This document shows, one piece after another, positions 1 to 8,735 of a DNA stretch of 64,000 nt. The translations under genes and the position numbers were made by a program. The notes beneath the pieces are model-generated. The model was not told where the DNA came from and did no database searches. It worked only from the letters and a program-made list of their open reading frames with translations. Each line of letters starts with the position of its first letter. The first letter of the stretch is position 1. Origin of the DNA: Streptomyces luteogriseus (GTDB lineage: Bacteria > Actinomycetota > Actinomycetes > Streptomycetales > Streptomycetaceae); assembly GCF_014205055.1 (NCBI RefSeq), contig NZ_JACHMS010000001.1:3906001-3970000 (forward strand). Reading direction: 5' to 3'.

Positions 1-964
1 GACCGCGCCAGCCGGTGATCAGCCGGTCGACTTCCTCGATGTGGCGGGCGAAGAGTGATCCGGCGGGTGCGCCGGCGTCGATGGCGGCCCGGCGCAGGAT
101 GCGGCGGCGTACGGCGGGTGGCAGGGCGTAGAGCTTGGCGCATTCGAGGAGTCCGGTGGCGTCGCGGACGGTGGCCTCGGCCTGGCCGGCCCAGGAGTCG
201 AGGGCGTCGGCGTCGTCGCGGGAGAGCTGGGCCGTGCGGGCGAGGGCTTCCACGACGCCTTTGCCGAGGGCCTTCTCCAGGGCGGGCAGGCCTTCGTGGC
301 GCAGCCGGGAGCGGGTGTAGGCCGGGTCGGCGTTGTGGGGGTCGTCCCAGACGGGCAGGGACTGGACCATGCAGGCCTTGCGGGCGGTCTGCCGGTCGAG
401 TTCCAGGAAGGGGCGGCGGTAGCGGCCGCCGGCTCCCGAGACGGCGGCCATGCCGGACAGGGAGCGGATGCCGGAGCCGCGGGCGAGGCCGAGGAGGACG
501 GTTTCGGCCTGGTCGTCGCGGGTGTGGCCGAGCAGGACGGCGGCGGCGCCGTGGCGTTCGGCGGCGGTGTCGAGCGCGGCGTAGCGGGCGTCGCGGGCGG
601 CGGCTTCGGGTCCGCCGGTGCGGCCGACGGTGACGGCGACGGAGTCGACGGGGTCGAGGCCGAGTTCGCGCAGGCGCTGGACGACTTCCGCGGCGCGGGC
701 GTCGGAGCCGGGCTGGAGGCCGTGGTCGACGGTGACGCCGCCGGCTCTGATGCCGAGTTTGGGGGATTCGAAGGCGAGGGCGGAGGCGAGGGCCATGGAG
801 TCGGCGCCTCCGGAGCAGGCCACGAGCACGAGCGGCGGGGGCGGCAGCTCGTGCGGGAGGGCGTGCGGGACCGCGGCGGGGGCGCGGTGGTGTTCGGTGA
901 GGAGGTCGTGGAGGACGCGGCGGACCGCCAGGCGTATCGCCGCGACCGCAGGATGGGGACCCAT
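1..964 (-). CDS. tilS: tRNA(Ile)-lysidine synthetase TilS (3' end cut by window edge)
   Basis: TilS adenylates C34 of tRNA-Ile(CAU) and replaces it with lysine (lysidine), which switches the anticodon from AUG to AUA reading. Translating the minus strand from the ATG at 964 gives 321 residues without a stop, so the last few tens of residues lie outside the window. The N-type PP-loop signature SGGADS sits at residues 51-56 after a Val/Leu-rich strand. A second motif, LLGHTRDDQAET, is typical of TilS. An AAGGGA Shine-Dalgarno lies about 8 nt before the ATG. The metalloprotease gene lies upstream on the same strand, an order known next to tilS-hpt-ftsH in Streptomyces. The family call is firm; the C-terminal domain cannot be judged. 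Confidence 0.93.
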   Translation of the reverse strand, partial: MGPHPAVAAIRLAVRRVLHDLLTEHHRAPAAVPHALPHELPPPPLVLVACSGGADSMALASALAFESPKLGIRAGGVTVDHGLQPGSDARAAEVVQRLRELGLDPVDSVAVTVGRTGGPEAAARDARYAALDTAAERHGAAAVLLGHTRDDQAETVLLGLARGSGIRSLSGMAAVSGAGGRYRRPFLELDRQTARKACMVQSLPVWDDPHNADPAYTRSRLRHEGLPALEKALGKGVVEALARTAQLSRDDADALDSWAGQAEATVRDATGLLECAKLYALPPAVRRRILRRAAIDAGAPAGSLFARHIEEVDRLITGWRG

Positions 965-1159
965 GTCCGGTTCCCTTCATGAAGTTTTCGGGGGTGAGTC
1001 CGCGTGCCGGTCACGCAGAGTGTGTAGATGGTGACAGAAGCGGGCCGTTCCCCGAGCATTGCACGCCTACCCCTGCCTCACGGTCCCTCGGACGGGTGAT
1101 TGGAGGGGCGTTCGCCTGCCGTCGGCCGGTTTCCTTTCACGACCTTCCCGCGATGTTCA

Positions 1160-2287
1160 CTACTCGGCCCTGCGGTGCACCCGCGCGACCCAGTCCGCCG
1201 GTTTGGCGATCTCCGACTTGGTGGGGAGGGTGTTGGGCGAGGTCCACGCGCGATTGAAGCCGTCCATGCCGACCTCGTTGACGACGGCCCGTACGAAGCG
1301 TTCGCCGTCCCGGTACTGGCGGAGTTTGGCGTCCAGGCCGAGGAGTTTGCGCAGGGCCAGGTCGAGGCGTGAGGCGCCCTTGGCGCGGCGCTGCTGGAAC
1401 TTCTCGCGGATCTCGCCGACGGAGGGCACGACGGACGGGCCGACGCCGTCCATCACGAAGTCGGCGTGGCCTTCCAGCAGGGACATGACGGCCGTGAGGC
1501 GGCCGAGGATCTCGCGCTGGGCGGGGGTCTGGACGATCTCGACGAGGGAGCGGCCGCCGTCGTCCTCCTCGGCCTCGGGGCGGCCTCCGGCGAGGGTCTG
1601 GGCGGCTTCCCGGACGCGTTCCAGGACGGTCATGGGGTCGACGTCGGTCTCTTGGAGGAACGACTGGATTTCACCCTCAAGGTGGTCCCGCAGCCAGGGC
1701 ACGGCGGTGAACTGGGTGCGGTGCGTCTCCTCGTGCAGGCAGACCCAGAGCCTGAAGTCGTGCGGGTCGACGTCGAGTTCGCGCTCGACGTGGACGATGT
1801 TCGGGGCGACGAGCAGGAGCCGGCCGCCACCGTTGGTGCCGCTGGGGAGTTCGCGGGTGGCGGGGGCGAAGGTCTCGTACTGGCCGAGGACGCGGGAGGA
1901 CAGGAAGGACAGCAGCATGCCGAGTTCGACGCCGGTGACCTTGCCGCCGACGGCGCTCATGACGGAGCCGCCGGGGGAGTTGCCGCGCCGTTCCTGCATC
2001 TTGTCGAGCAGGGGGCGGAGGATTTCCCGGAACCCGGCGACGTTCGCCCGGATCCAGCCCGGGCGGTCGACGACCAGGACGGGGGTGTCGTGGCCCTCCT
2101 CGGTGCCCAGGCGGGTGAATCCGCGGACGTGTTCCTCCGAGGCCTTGGCATGCCGGCGCAGTTCCGCGACGACGGCGCGGGCCTCGTCGCGACTGACCTC
2201 GGGGCCCGGCCGTACGAGCCGGGTCGCGGTCGCGACCGCGAGGTTCCAGTCGACCATGCCGGTTGAAGCACCACCGATGCTCGTCAT
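1160..2287 (-). CDS. Zinc-dependent metalloprotease (DUF2342 / coenzyme F420 biosynthesis-associated family)
   Basis: The 375-residue protein belongs to the actinobacterial DUF2342 family, often labelled 'coenzyme F420 biosynthesis-associated' or zinc metalloprotease. It shows an HExxH zinc motif (HEETH, His185-His189) inside a helix and no signal peptide, so it is probably cytoplasmic. The substrate is unknown. The F420 label comes from phylogenetic co-occurrence, not from a known reaction. The ATG at 2287 has no clear Shine-Dalgarno. A TACGGT hexamer lies 6 nt upstream, so the mRNA might be leaderless. The gene sits between dacB and tilS, all leftward, a conserved Streptomyces order. Confidence 0.85.
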   Translation of the reverse strand: MTSIGGASTGMVDWNLAVATATRLVRPGPEVSRDEARAVVAELRRHAKASEEHVRGFTRLGTEEGHDTPVLVVDRPGWIRANVAGFREILRPLLDKMQERRGNSPGGSVMSAVGGKVTGVELGMLLSFLSSRVLGQYETFAPATRELPSGTNGGGRLLLVAPNIVHVERELDVDPHDFRLWVCLHEETHRTQFTAVPWLRDHLEGEIQSFLQETDVDPMTVLERVREAAQTLAGGRPEAEEDDGGRSLVEIVQTPAQREILGRLTAVMSLLEGHADFVMDGVGPSVVPSVGEIREKFQQRRAKGASRLDLALRKLLGLDAKLRQYRDGERFVRAVVNEVGMDGFNRAWTSPNTLPTKSEIAKPADWVARVHRRAE

Positions 2288-2391
2288 GCGTCAACCGTAC
2301 GTGAGCGCTCGCCGCTGGGGCAGGGCGGCGAGGGCCGGGGGCTTCGGGGACCCGCTCCGGCCGGTGCCGACGGGCGGGCGGGGCCGGTCCG

Positions 2392-3978
2392 TCATCGGCA
2401 GCCGCACGCCGCCAGGGCGGTGGCGATCCTGTCCAGGGCCTTCTGGGTCGTGGTGGGGAGGATTCCGTCCGTGCCGTTGGCCATGAACGCGAAGGCCAGC
2501 AGGCGGCCGTCCTCGTCGACGAGGGTGCCCGCGAGGGTGTGGACGCCGGAGAGGGTGCCGGTCTTGGCGCGGACGACGCCGGATGCTCCGTCCGTGTAAC
2601 GGGTGGTCAGGGTGCCGGTGAAGCCGGCGACGGGGAGGCCGGTGAGGGCCGGGCGGAGTTCGGGGTGGGAGGGGTCGGCGGCCTTGGCGAGCAGGGCGGT
2701 GAGGAGGTCGGGGGTGAGCCGGTCGGCGCGGTCGAGGCCGCTTCCGTCCTTGAAGGCGGCGCCCTTGACGGGGAGGCCGAGCTTGCGCAGCTGGGAGCCG
2801 ATGGCCTTGCCGGCGCCGGCGAAGTCGGCGCGCTCACCGGTGGCGACGGCCGTCTGGCGGGCGAGGGCTTCGGCGATGTCGTTGTCGCTGTTGGTCAGCA
2901 TGCGCTCGACGAGGGCGGAGAGCGGGGGCGAGGAGACCGTCGCGAGGGTCTTGGCGCGGGTGGTGGCCTTGGAGGGGCCGGGGGCGGTGGTCTTGATGCC
3001 GTGGGACTTGAGGAGGTCCCCGAAGCGGCGGGCGGCGTCCGCCGCCGGGTCGGGCACGCGTTCGACGGGGCCGCTCGTGGAGTCGTCGGTACGGCCCTCG
3101 TCGGCCATCAGGGGGGTGACGCGGGCGAGGTTGCCGTCGACCCCGATCGGGTGCATCTCGTCGCCCGCGTAGAGGGTCGTGTCGTAGGAGAGGGTGACCT
3201 CTCGGACGCCCCGTTCGGCGAGGGCGGCGGCCGTGCCGGCGGCCAGGGTGCGCAGGCTCGCGGAGCCCTGGGTCTTCTCACGGGCCGTGAGGGTGGGGTC
3301 GCCGCCGCCGACCAGGACGACCTCCTTCGTGTCGGGTTCGAGTGCGGCGCGGGTGGTGAGGCGGTGGTCGGTGCCCATGGCGGACAGTGCGGCGGCGGCT
3401 GTCGCGATCTTCGTGGTGGAGGCCGGGGTGAGCCCGGTGCCGGAGCCGGAGCCGTACAGGCGTCTGCCGGTGGTCACGTCGATGACGGACGCGGCGGGCC
3501 GGGAGCCGAGGGCCGGGTCCTTCAGCAGGGGGTCGAGGGCGCCCGCGAGGGCCTTGCCGTCGGGGGCGGATTTCACGGTGCTGACGCCGCCGAGGCCGGT
3601 CAGCACGGGTCCGGCGGTGGGGGCGGGCCGGGTGCGGCCGGGGGCGCCTGGGGCGCTGCCGTGATCTGTGCCACCCGCGCGGCCCAGGGCCACTGCCCGG
3701 TCCCGCTCGGCCGTACGCTGACCCGAGGAGTCCCAGGGACCGGCGGCGGTCACCACACCGGCGGCGAGTGCGAGTCCGGCGGTGGCGGCACCCGCGGTGT
3801 ACTGCCAGGTCTTCGGCAGCGCGACCCGCGCGACCTGCGGTTTCCCGGCTCGTGCGAGCCGGGCGATCTGTGGTTTCGTGGCCGCCGCGGCCCGGGCCAG
3901 GCGTGGTCGTACGGCATCCGCGAGGCGCACCACGTGCGGTTTCGCGGCCCGCCAAGGCCTCAGCTCTGGCACGACCAC
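2392..3978 (-). CDS. dacB: D-alanyl-D-alanine carboxypeptidase/endopeptidase, S13 (PBP4/DacB type)
   Basis: This is a 528-residue low-molecular-weight penicillin-binding protein that trims peptidoglycan stem peptides outside the cell. All three active-site motifs are present: STTK (Ser187-Lys190), SDN (364-366) and KTG starting at Lys472. The N-terminus is a basic Pro/Lys/Arg/Ala stretch of about 55 residues with repeated 'xKPQ(I/V)ARLARA' units. It is followed by one Ala/Gly-rich membrane segment, so the enzyme is probably a type II membrane-anchored protein. The start is a GTG at 3978, with a divergent gap of 79 bp to ppa. The S13 family call is firm; the division between carboxypeptidase and endopeptidase activity cannot be told from sequence. 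Confidence 0.92.
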   Translation of the reverse strand: MVVPELRPWRAAKPHVVRLADAVRPRLARAAAATKPQIARLARAGKPQVARVALPKTWQYTAGAATAGLALAAGVVTAAGPWDSSGQRTAERDRAVALGRAGGTDHGSAPGAPGRTRPAPTAGPVLTGLGGVSTVKSAPDGKALAGALDPLLKDPALGSRPAASVIDVTTGRRLYGSGSGTGLTPASTTKIATAAAALSAMGTDHRLTTRAALEPDTKEVVLVGGGDPTLTAREKTQGSASLRTLAAGTAAALAERGVREVTLSYDTTLYAGDEMHPIGVDGNLARVTPLMADEGRTDDSTSGPVERVPDPAADAARRFGDLLKSHGIKTTAPGPSKATTRAKTLATVSSPPLSALVERMLTNSDNDIAEALARQTAVATGERADFAGAGKAIGSQLRKLGLPVKGAAFKDGSGLDRADRLTPDLLTALLAKAADPSHPELRPALTGLPVAGFTGTLTTRYTDGASGVVRAKTGTLSGVHTLAGTLVDEDGRLLAFAFMANGTDGILPTTTQKALDRIATALAACGCR

Positions 3979-4057
3979 CAGCCCCTTTCGCGATCACACA
4001 CCTGCGTGAGGGACACTTAACCACCAGAACTATGTGTTGATCATGGAGGAGCCACCG

Positions 4058-4549
4058 GTGGAGTTCGACGTCACGATCGAGATTCCGAAGGGTTCGCGCA
4101 ACAAGTACGAGGTGGACCACGAGACCGGTCGTATCCGCCTGGACCGGCGACTCTTCACCTCGACCGCCTACCCGACCGACTACGGTTTCGTCGAGAACAC
4201 CCTCGGCGAGGACGGCGACCCGCTGGACGCGCTGGTCATCCTCGACGAGCCGACGTTCCCGGGCTGTCTGATCCGCTGCCGCGCGATCGGCATGTTCCGC
4301 ATGACGGACGAGGCGGGCGGCGACGACAAGCTGCTGTGCGTGCCGTCGACGGACCCGCGTGTGGAGCACCTGCGGGACATCCACCACGTGTCGGAGTTCG
4401 ACCGTCTGGAGATCCAGCACTTCTTCGAGGTGTACAAGGACCTGGAGCCCGGCAAGTCGGTCGAGGGTGCCGACTGGGTGGGCCGCACCGAGGCCGAGGC
4501 CGAGATCGAGCGGTCCTACAAGCGGTTCAAGGACCAGGGCGGTCACTGA
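4058..4549 (+). CDS. ppa: Inorganic pyrophosphatase (family I)
   Basis: This soluble pyrophosphatase hydrolyses PPi to two phosphates in the cytoplasm. The 163 residues match the length of bacterial family I enzymes. The acidic metal-binding segment is visible as DxxDPLDALV (within GEDGDPLDALVILDE), with the flanking YPTDYGFVENT motif. The GTG at 4058 was chosen because GGAGGAG at 4045-4051 sits 6 nt upstream; a longer frame from 4034 lacks this. A strong hairpin follows the stop. The window also carries the membrane pyrophosphatase hppA, so PPi can be disposed of in two ways. Confidence 0.97.
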   Translation: MEFDVTIEIPKGSRNKYEVDHETGRIRLDRRLFTSTAYPTDYGFVENTLGEDGDPLDALVILDEPTFPGCLIRCRAIGMFRMTDEAGGDDKLLCVPSTDPRVEHLRDIHHVSEFDRLEIQHFFEVYKDLEPGKSVEGADWVGRTEAEAEIERSYKRFKDQGGH

Positions 4550-4570
4550 CCTCCCACTCTTGTTGCCGAC

Positions 4571-4598
4571 GGGCCGCACGCCTGCGTGTGCGGCCCGT
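4571..4598 (+). terminator. Intrinsic terminator hairpin after ppa
   Basis: A perfect 10-bp GC-rich stem (4571-4580 with 4589-4598) closes an 8-nt loop 21 nt after the ppa stop. There is no long U tract, as is common for Streptomyces terminators. Confidence 0.75.
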
Positions 4599-4645
4599 TC
4601 GTCCGTCTGTGCGCATACTGAGGCTGTGGGGGGTACGAGGCTGAC

Positions 4646-6367
4646 GTGTCGTACAGGGAGCGCCAGGCAGTGACGGACGCGGAGGACCGCAAGCCGAGGT
4701 CGGACGAGGCGAGGAGTGCGTTCCTCCCTCCGGCCGGGACCGGCGTCGACGGGGACATGTCGACGACGTCGGAGTTCGCGATCCCCGACGGACTGGCTCT
4801 GCGCGGAGCGGCCGGCGCGGAGTCCGAGACGACGTCCGAGTTCGCGGTGCCGCAGGGGCTGGACGTCCATGCGGCGCCCGCGGCGGAGCCGGAGGGGTCG
4901 GCGTTCACCCCGCCGAGCACGTACAGCTCGAAGCACGCCCCGACGGCGTTCACGCCGCCGAGCGGGATCCCCGTGGTCAGCCTGACCAAGGACGTGCCGT
5001 GGCAGGACCGGATGCGCACGATGCTGCGCATGCCGGTGGCGGAGCGGCCGGCGCCGGAGGCGATCCAGCGCGGCGGCGACGAGAGCGGGCCGGCGGTGCC
5101 GCGCGTGCTCGACCTGACGCTGCGTATCGGCGAGTTGCTGCTGGCGGGCGGTGAGGGCGCCGAGGACGTGGAGGCGGCGATGTTCGCCGTCTGCCGGTCG
5201 TACGGTCTTGACCGCTGCGAGCCCAACGTGACCTTCACGCTGCTGGCGATCTCGTACCAGCCGTCCCTCGTCGACGACCCGGTCACGGCGTCGCGGACGG
5301 TGCGCCGCCGGGGCACCGACTACACGCGGCTGGCGGCCGTCTACCAGCTGGTGGACGACCTCAGCGACCACGAGACGGCGGTCTCCCTGGAGGAGGCCTA
5401 CCGGCGACTGGCGGAGATCCGCCGTAACCGCCACCCCTACCCCGGCTGGGCGCTGACCGGTGCGAGCGGGCTGCTGGCAGGTGCGGCCTCCGTGCTCGTG
5501 GGCGGCGACCTGATCGTGTTCGTCGCCGCGGCGCTGGGCGCGATGCTCGGTGACCGGCTGGCGTGGCTGTGCGCGGGGCGTGGGCTGCCGGAGTTCTACC
5601 AGTTCACCGTGGCCGCGACGCCGCCGGCCGCGATCGGAATCGCGCTGACGCTGGCCCACGTCGACGTGAAGGCGTCGGCGGTGATCACCGGTGGGCTGTT
5701 CGCGCTGCTGCCCGGGCGGGCGCTGGTAGCGGGTGTGCAGGACGGTCTGACCGGCTTCTACATCACCGCGTCCGCGCGTCTGCTGGAGGTCATGTACTTC
5801 TTCGTCGGCATCGTCGCGGGCGTGCTGCTGGTGCTGTACTTCGGCGTGCAGCTGGGCGCGCGGCTCAACCCCGACCAGGCGCTCGGTGCCTCCGACGACC
5901 CGGTGATGATGATCGGGGCGTCGATGCTGCTGTCACTGGCGTTCGCGGTGCTGCTCCAGCAGGAACGATCCACCGTGATGTGGGTGACGCTGAACGGCGG
6001 TGTCGCGTGGGTCGTCTACGGCGCCATGCACTACGTGGGGGACATCTCGCCGGTGGCGTCCACGGCGGCGGCCGCGGGGCTGGTGGGACTGTTCGGGCAG
6101 CTGCTGTCCCGGTATCAGTTCGCCTCCGCCCTGCCCTACACGACGGCGGCGATCGGGCCCCTGCTGCCGGGCTCCGCGACGTACTTCGGGCTGCTGGCGA
6201 TCGCCCAGAACGAGGTGGACGAGGGGCTGGTGTCGCTGTCGAAGGCGGTGGCGCTCGCCATGGCCATCGCCATCGGAGTGAACCTCGGGTCGGAGATCTC
6301 CCGGATGTTCCTGCGCATCGGGTCCGCGGAGAAGCGAAGGGCCGCCAAGCGCACCAGGGGTTTCTAG
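4646..6367 (+). CDS. Threonine/serine exporter family protein (ThrE / DUF1212 + DUF3815)
   Basis: This 573-residue membrane protein resembles Corynebacterium ThrE, which exports threonine and serine using the proton gradient. About the first 140 residues are hydrophilic and disordered, with a repeated short motif of the type TTSEFA(I/V)P. The soluble ThrE N-domain follows (RVLDLTLRIGELLL, ending near RRNRHPYP), then roughly ten hydrophobic helices to residue 560. The GTG at 4670 has GGGAG 9 nt upstream and may be the true start, rather than the GTG at 4646. The substrate is inferred from the family only. The 3' end converges on the DedA gene with a 39-bp gap. Confidence 0.85.
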   Translation: MSYRERQAVTDAEDRKPRSDEARSAFLPPAGTGVDGDMSTTSEFAIPDGLALRGAAGAESETTSEFAVPQGLDVHAAPAAEPEGSAFTPPSTYSSKHAPTAFTPPSGIPVVSLTKDVPWQDRMRTMLRMPVAERPAPEAIQRGGDESGPAVPRVLDLTLRIGELLLAGGEGAEDVEAAMFAVCRSYGLDRCEPNVTFTLLAISYQPSLVDDPVTASRTVRRRGTDYTRLAAVYQLVDDLSDHETAVSLEEAYRRLAEIRRNRHPYPGWALTGASGLLAGAASVLVGGDLIVFVAAALGAMLGDRLAWLCAGRGLPEFYQFTVAATPPAAIGIALTLAHVDVKASAVITGGLFALLPGRALVAGVQDGLTGFYITASARLLEVMYFFVGIVAGVLLVLYFGVQLGARLNPDQALGASDDPVMMIGASMLLSLAFAVLLQQERSTVMWVTLNGGVAWVVYGAMHYVGDISPVASTAAAAGLVGLFGQLLSRYQFASALPYTTAAIGPLLPGSATYFGLLAIAQNEVDEGLVSLSKAVALAMAIAIGVNLGSEISRMFLRIGSAEKRRAAKRTRGF

Positions 6368-6406
6368 CGCGTTCGGCGGCCTCGGGCCGGTGGGGTCGAC
6401 CGCGGT

Positions 6407-7387
6407 TCAGTAGCCGCCGTTGTACGGCTGCTGGTGACCGCCCTGCTGCTGGTGGCCGTAGCCGGGAGCGGGCTGCTGCCGGCCGTCCTGCTGGTGGCCG
6501 TACCCGGGGGCCGGCTGCTGGTGGCCGCCCTGCTGGTGGCCGTACCCGGGAGCGGGCTGCTGGTGGCCGCCCTGCTGGCCGTAGCCCGGGGCCTGGGGGT
6601 ACTGGTTGTAGTACTGCTGGTCGCTGTAGCCGTTCGGGTCGTCGTACGGCGGCTGCTGCGGCCGCTGGTGGGGCGGCTGGTCGTCCGGGGTGATGCGGCG
6701 CAGCTGGGTCGTCGCGTCGTCCATGGCCGGGGGCTGCTGCCGCTCCGCGGGGTTCTCGGCCGCGGCGCGCTTCTTCTTCGAGCGGTCGCGCAGGTACTCG
6801 ATGATGATCGGGACCACGGAGAGCAGGACGATCAGGATGAGGATCGACTCGACGTTCTTCTTGATGAAGTCGATCTGGCCGAGCCAGTAACCCGCGAGGG
6901 TGACGCCGGTGCCCCAGGCGACGCCGCCGATGACGTTGTACGTGAGGAACGTGCGGTACTTCATGCGGCCGGCTCCGGCCACGATGGGGGCGAAGGTGCG
7001 CACGATGGGGACGAAGCGGGCCAGGACGATCGCCTTGGGGCCGTACTTCTCCATGAACTCGTGGGCCTTGTCCAGGTTCTCCTGTTTGAAGAGCTTGGAG
7101 TTGGGGCGGTTGAAGAGCTTCGGGCCCAGGAACTTGCCGATCATGTAGCCCACTTGGTCGCCGATGACGGCGGCGAGCACGATCAGCACGCAGACCAGCC
7201 ACAGCGGCTGGGTGATGTAGGTGCCCTCGGCCACGAAGAGACCCGCCGTGAACAGCAGGGAGTCACCCGGCAGGAACGCGAAGAGACCGGACTCCGCGAA
7301 GACGATGAGCAGGATGCCGGGCAGGCTGAACGTGGAGATCAGGTAGTCCGGGCTGAGCCACTCGGGGCCGAGCGCAAGCGTGGTCAC
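6407..7387 (-). CDS. DedA family membrane protein with Gln/Gly/Pro-rich C-terminal repeats
   Basis: The 326-residue protein has the DedA/SNARE-associated (VTT) core: the ESGLFAFLPGDSLLF motif, the GDQVGYMIG segment and the FVPIVRTFAPIVAGAGRMKYRTF motif. DedA proteins help flip undecaprenyl-phosphate or phospholipids and support proton-motive-force homeostasis. The C-terminal 110 residues are low complexity, with four to five copies of a GYGHQQ-GGHQQPAP type repeat facing the cytoplasm. The GTG at 7387 was chosen because AGGAG lies about 9 nt upstream and it gives the usual N-terminus (TTLALGPEWL). A longer frame opens at 7438. Which DedA substrate is used cannot be told. Confidence 0.88.
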   Translation of the reverse strand: MTTLALGPEWLSPDYLISTFSLPGILLIVFAESGLFAFLPGDSLLFTAGLFVAEGTYITQPLWLVCVLIVLAAVIGDQVGYMIGKFLGPKLFNRPNSKLFKQENLDKAHEFMEKYGPKAIVLARFVPIVRTFAPIVAGAGRMKYRTFLTYNVIGGVAWGTGVTLAGYWLGQIDFIKKNVESILILIVLLSVVPIIIEYLRDRSKKKRAAAENPAERQQPPAMDDATTQLRRITPDDQPPHQRPQQPPYDDPNGYSDQQYYNQYPQAPGYGQQGGHQQPAPGYGHQQGGHQQPAPGYGHQQDGRQQPAPGYGHQQQGGHQQPYNGGY

Positions 7388-7521
7388 GGGGATGTGGCTC
7401 CTGCTGCTGTGGGGTACGGGCGGGGCTGGCTGCCTCAAAGTATCAACGCAGCCGTCATGACCCAGGTTCCATGGGCGTACTCAGGATGCACTGTGCCCGG
7501 CCCCGGTCAAAGCTGTGAACC

Positions 7522-7887
7522 ATGGGCATCGATGAATACGGCGGCGGACAGGGCCCGGAGCCCGACGTCCTCGTCGTCACCACGAACGACATTCCCGGCT
7601 ACCACGTGCGCGAGGTGATCGGCGAGGTCTTCGGCCTGACCGTGCGCTCCCGGCACCTGGGGAGCCAGATCGGCGCCGGGCTGAAGTCGATGGTCGGCGG
7701 TGAACTGCGCGGGCTCACCAAGACGCTCGTGCAGACCCGCAACCAGGCCATGGAACGGCTCGTCGAACAGGCACGCACGCGTGGCGCCAACGGCGTCCTC
7801 GCCTTCCGGTTCGACGTGACGGAGGCGGCGGACGTGGGCACCGAGGTGTGCGCGTACGGCACGGCGGTGGTCCTGACCCGGGAGTGA
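7522..7887 (+). CDS. YbjQ/UPF0145 family protein
   Basis: The 121-residue protein matches the YbjQ (UPF0145, 'heavy-metal-binding') family. It has the opening VTTNDIPGYHVREVIGEVFGL, the Arg-rich turn RSRHLGSQIGAGLKS and the closing AYGTAVVL. The fold forms pentamers in known structures, but the role is undetermined and no cysteine metal site is visible. It is divergent from DedA and converges on tipA with a 19-bp gap. Confidence 0.88.
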   Translation: MGIDEYGGGQGPEPDVLVVTTNDIPGYHVREVIGEVFGLTVRSRHLGSQIGAGLKSMVGGELRGLTKTLVQTRNQAMERLVEQARTRGANGVLAFRFDVTEAADVGTEVCAYGTAVVLTRE

Positions 7888-7906
7888 GGCACCCCCGGGC
7901 CGGGGA

Positions 7907-8341
7907 TCAGGCGGTGTGACGTGCGGCGTTCGCGGCGATCGCGTCCCGCAGGTGCTCGGCGAGGCCCGGGCGCAGCGCGTCGTAGAACGCCTTGAACCGC
8001 TCGTCGGAGACGTACATCTCGCCGAGGCAGCGGTGGATCTCGTAGGAGCACTCGTAGAACCACGTGCAGATGTGCTGCCGGTGCTCCTCCGCCAGGGTCA
8101 TGGCCGCCTCGCCGGTGGGCGGCTCGTCCGCCGACATCAGGGCGCCGTAGCGCTCGCCCCAGTCCGCGGCCTCGGCCTGGATGCGCTTCCAGTCCTCCTT
8201 GGTGTAGCTCGCGGTGCGGCGCTGGGAGTCGGCGTACTCGTCGGTATCGCCCCAGCGCTCCTCCACCTCCTCGGCGTACTGCTCGGGGTCCTTGTCCCCG
8301 AAGACCTCGAACTTCTCCTCGGGCGTGAGGTTGAGTCCCAT
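7907..8341 (-). CDS. tipA: TipAS: internal in-frame translation product of tipA
   Basis: TipAS is known to be translated from an internal start of the tipA message as the stand-alone antibiotic-sequestering domain. Here an in-frame ATG at 8341 (MGLNLTPEEKFEVFG) is preceded by GGAGG (8350-8354 on the complement) with an ideal 8-nt spacer. It would make 144 residues, the known TipAS length. The internal start therefore looks conserved. Confidence 0.85.
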   Translation of the reverse strand: MGLNLTPEEKFEVFGDKDPEQYAEEVEERWGDTDEYADSQRRTASYTKEDWKRIQAEAADWGERYGALMSADEPPTGEAAMTLAEEHRQHICTWFYECSYEIHRCLGEMYVSDERFKAFYDALRPGLAEHLRDAIAANAARHTA

Positions 8342-8668
8342 CGTGCGTGCCTCCATGGCGTGCTCCACGGCCGCCGCCATCTTTCGCAGCTTCTCGATCC
8401 GGGCGGTCAGCAGGTCGTGCTGGCGGCGCAGGTGCGCGCGCGGGTCCGCGTCCGGGTCGTCGAGCAGGGCGGCGACCTCCTCGAGCGGGAAGCCGAGCTC
8501 CCGGTAGAACAGGATCTGCTGCAGCCGGTCGAGGTCGGCGTCGCTGTAGCGCCGGTGGCCCGCGTGGCTGCGTTCGCTCGGGACCAGCAGGTTGATGTCG
8601 TCGTAGTGGTGCAGCGTGCGCACCGTGACACCGGCGAAGCCCGCGACCTGTCCCACCGAGTAGTTCAC
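7907..8668 (-). CDS. tipA: TipAL: MerR-family thiopeptide-responsive transcriptional regulator
   Basis: The 253-residue protein has the same length and layout as S. coelicolor/S. lividans TipAL. A MerR winged HTH (YSVGQVAGFAGVTVRTLHHYDD, residues 3-25) and dimerisation helix run to about residue 105, followed by the TipAS antibiotic-binding domain. TipAS traps thiostrepton-type thiopeptides covalently through a cysteine; two cysteines are retained in the CSYEIHRCLGEMYVSDERF segment. The GTG at 8668 follows an AGGGAG ribosome site and begins MNYSVGQ like the known protein. Its promoter (8696-8726) carries the tipA palindrome, so autoactivation is expected. It is divergent from a ClC channel and glutamate decarboxylase gene pair that it might also control; that part is inference. 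Confidence 0.95.
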   Translation of the reverse strand: MNYSVGQVAGFAGVTVRTLHHYDDINLLVPSERSHAGHRRYSDADLDRLQQILFYRELGFPLEEVAALLDDPDADPRAHLRRQHDLLTARIEKLRKMAAAVEHAMEARTMGLNLTPEEKFEVFGDKDPEQYAEEVEERWGDTDEYADSQRRTASYTKEDWKRIQAEAADWGERYGALMSADEPPTGEAAMTLAEEHRQHICTWFYECSYEIHRCLGEMYVSDERFKAFYDALRPGLAEHLRDAIAANAARHTA

Positions 8669-8695
8669 TTCCGCTCCCTTCTTCTTCCGTGCTCC

Positions 8696-8726
8696 ACGGT
8701 CGGGCCTCACGCCACGTGAGGTGCAA
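8696..8726 (-). promoter_or_regulatory. tipA promoter with TipAL-binding palindrome
   Basis: On the minus strand a TTGCAC -35 (8726-8721) and a GACCGT -10 (8701-8696) are separated by 19 bp, the long spacer typical of MerR-activated promoters. The palindrome CCTCACG-CCA-CGTGAGG (8705-8721) fills the spacer. This is nearly the published ptipA layout. Confidence 0.88.
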
Positions 8727-8735
8727 GCGTGTTTC

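Noticed and set aside
55..1034. Several long frames on the plus strand opposite tilS
   Set aside because: They are Arg/Gly/Ala-rich shadows created by GC-biased third positions; the minus-strand TilS frame has real motifs.
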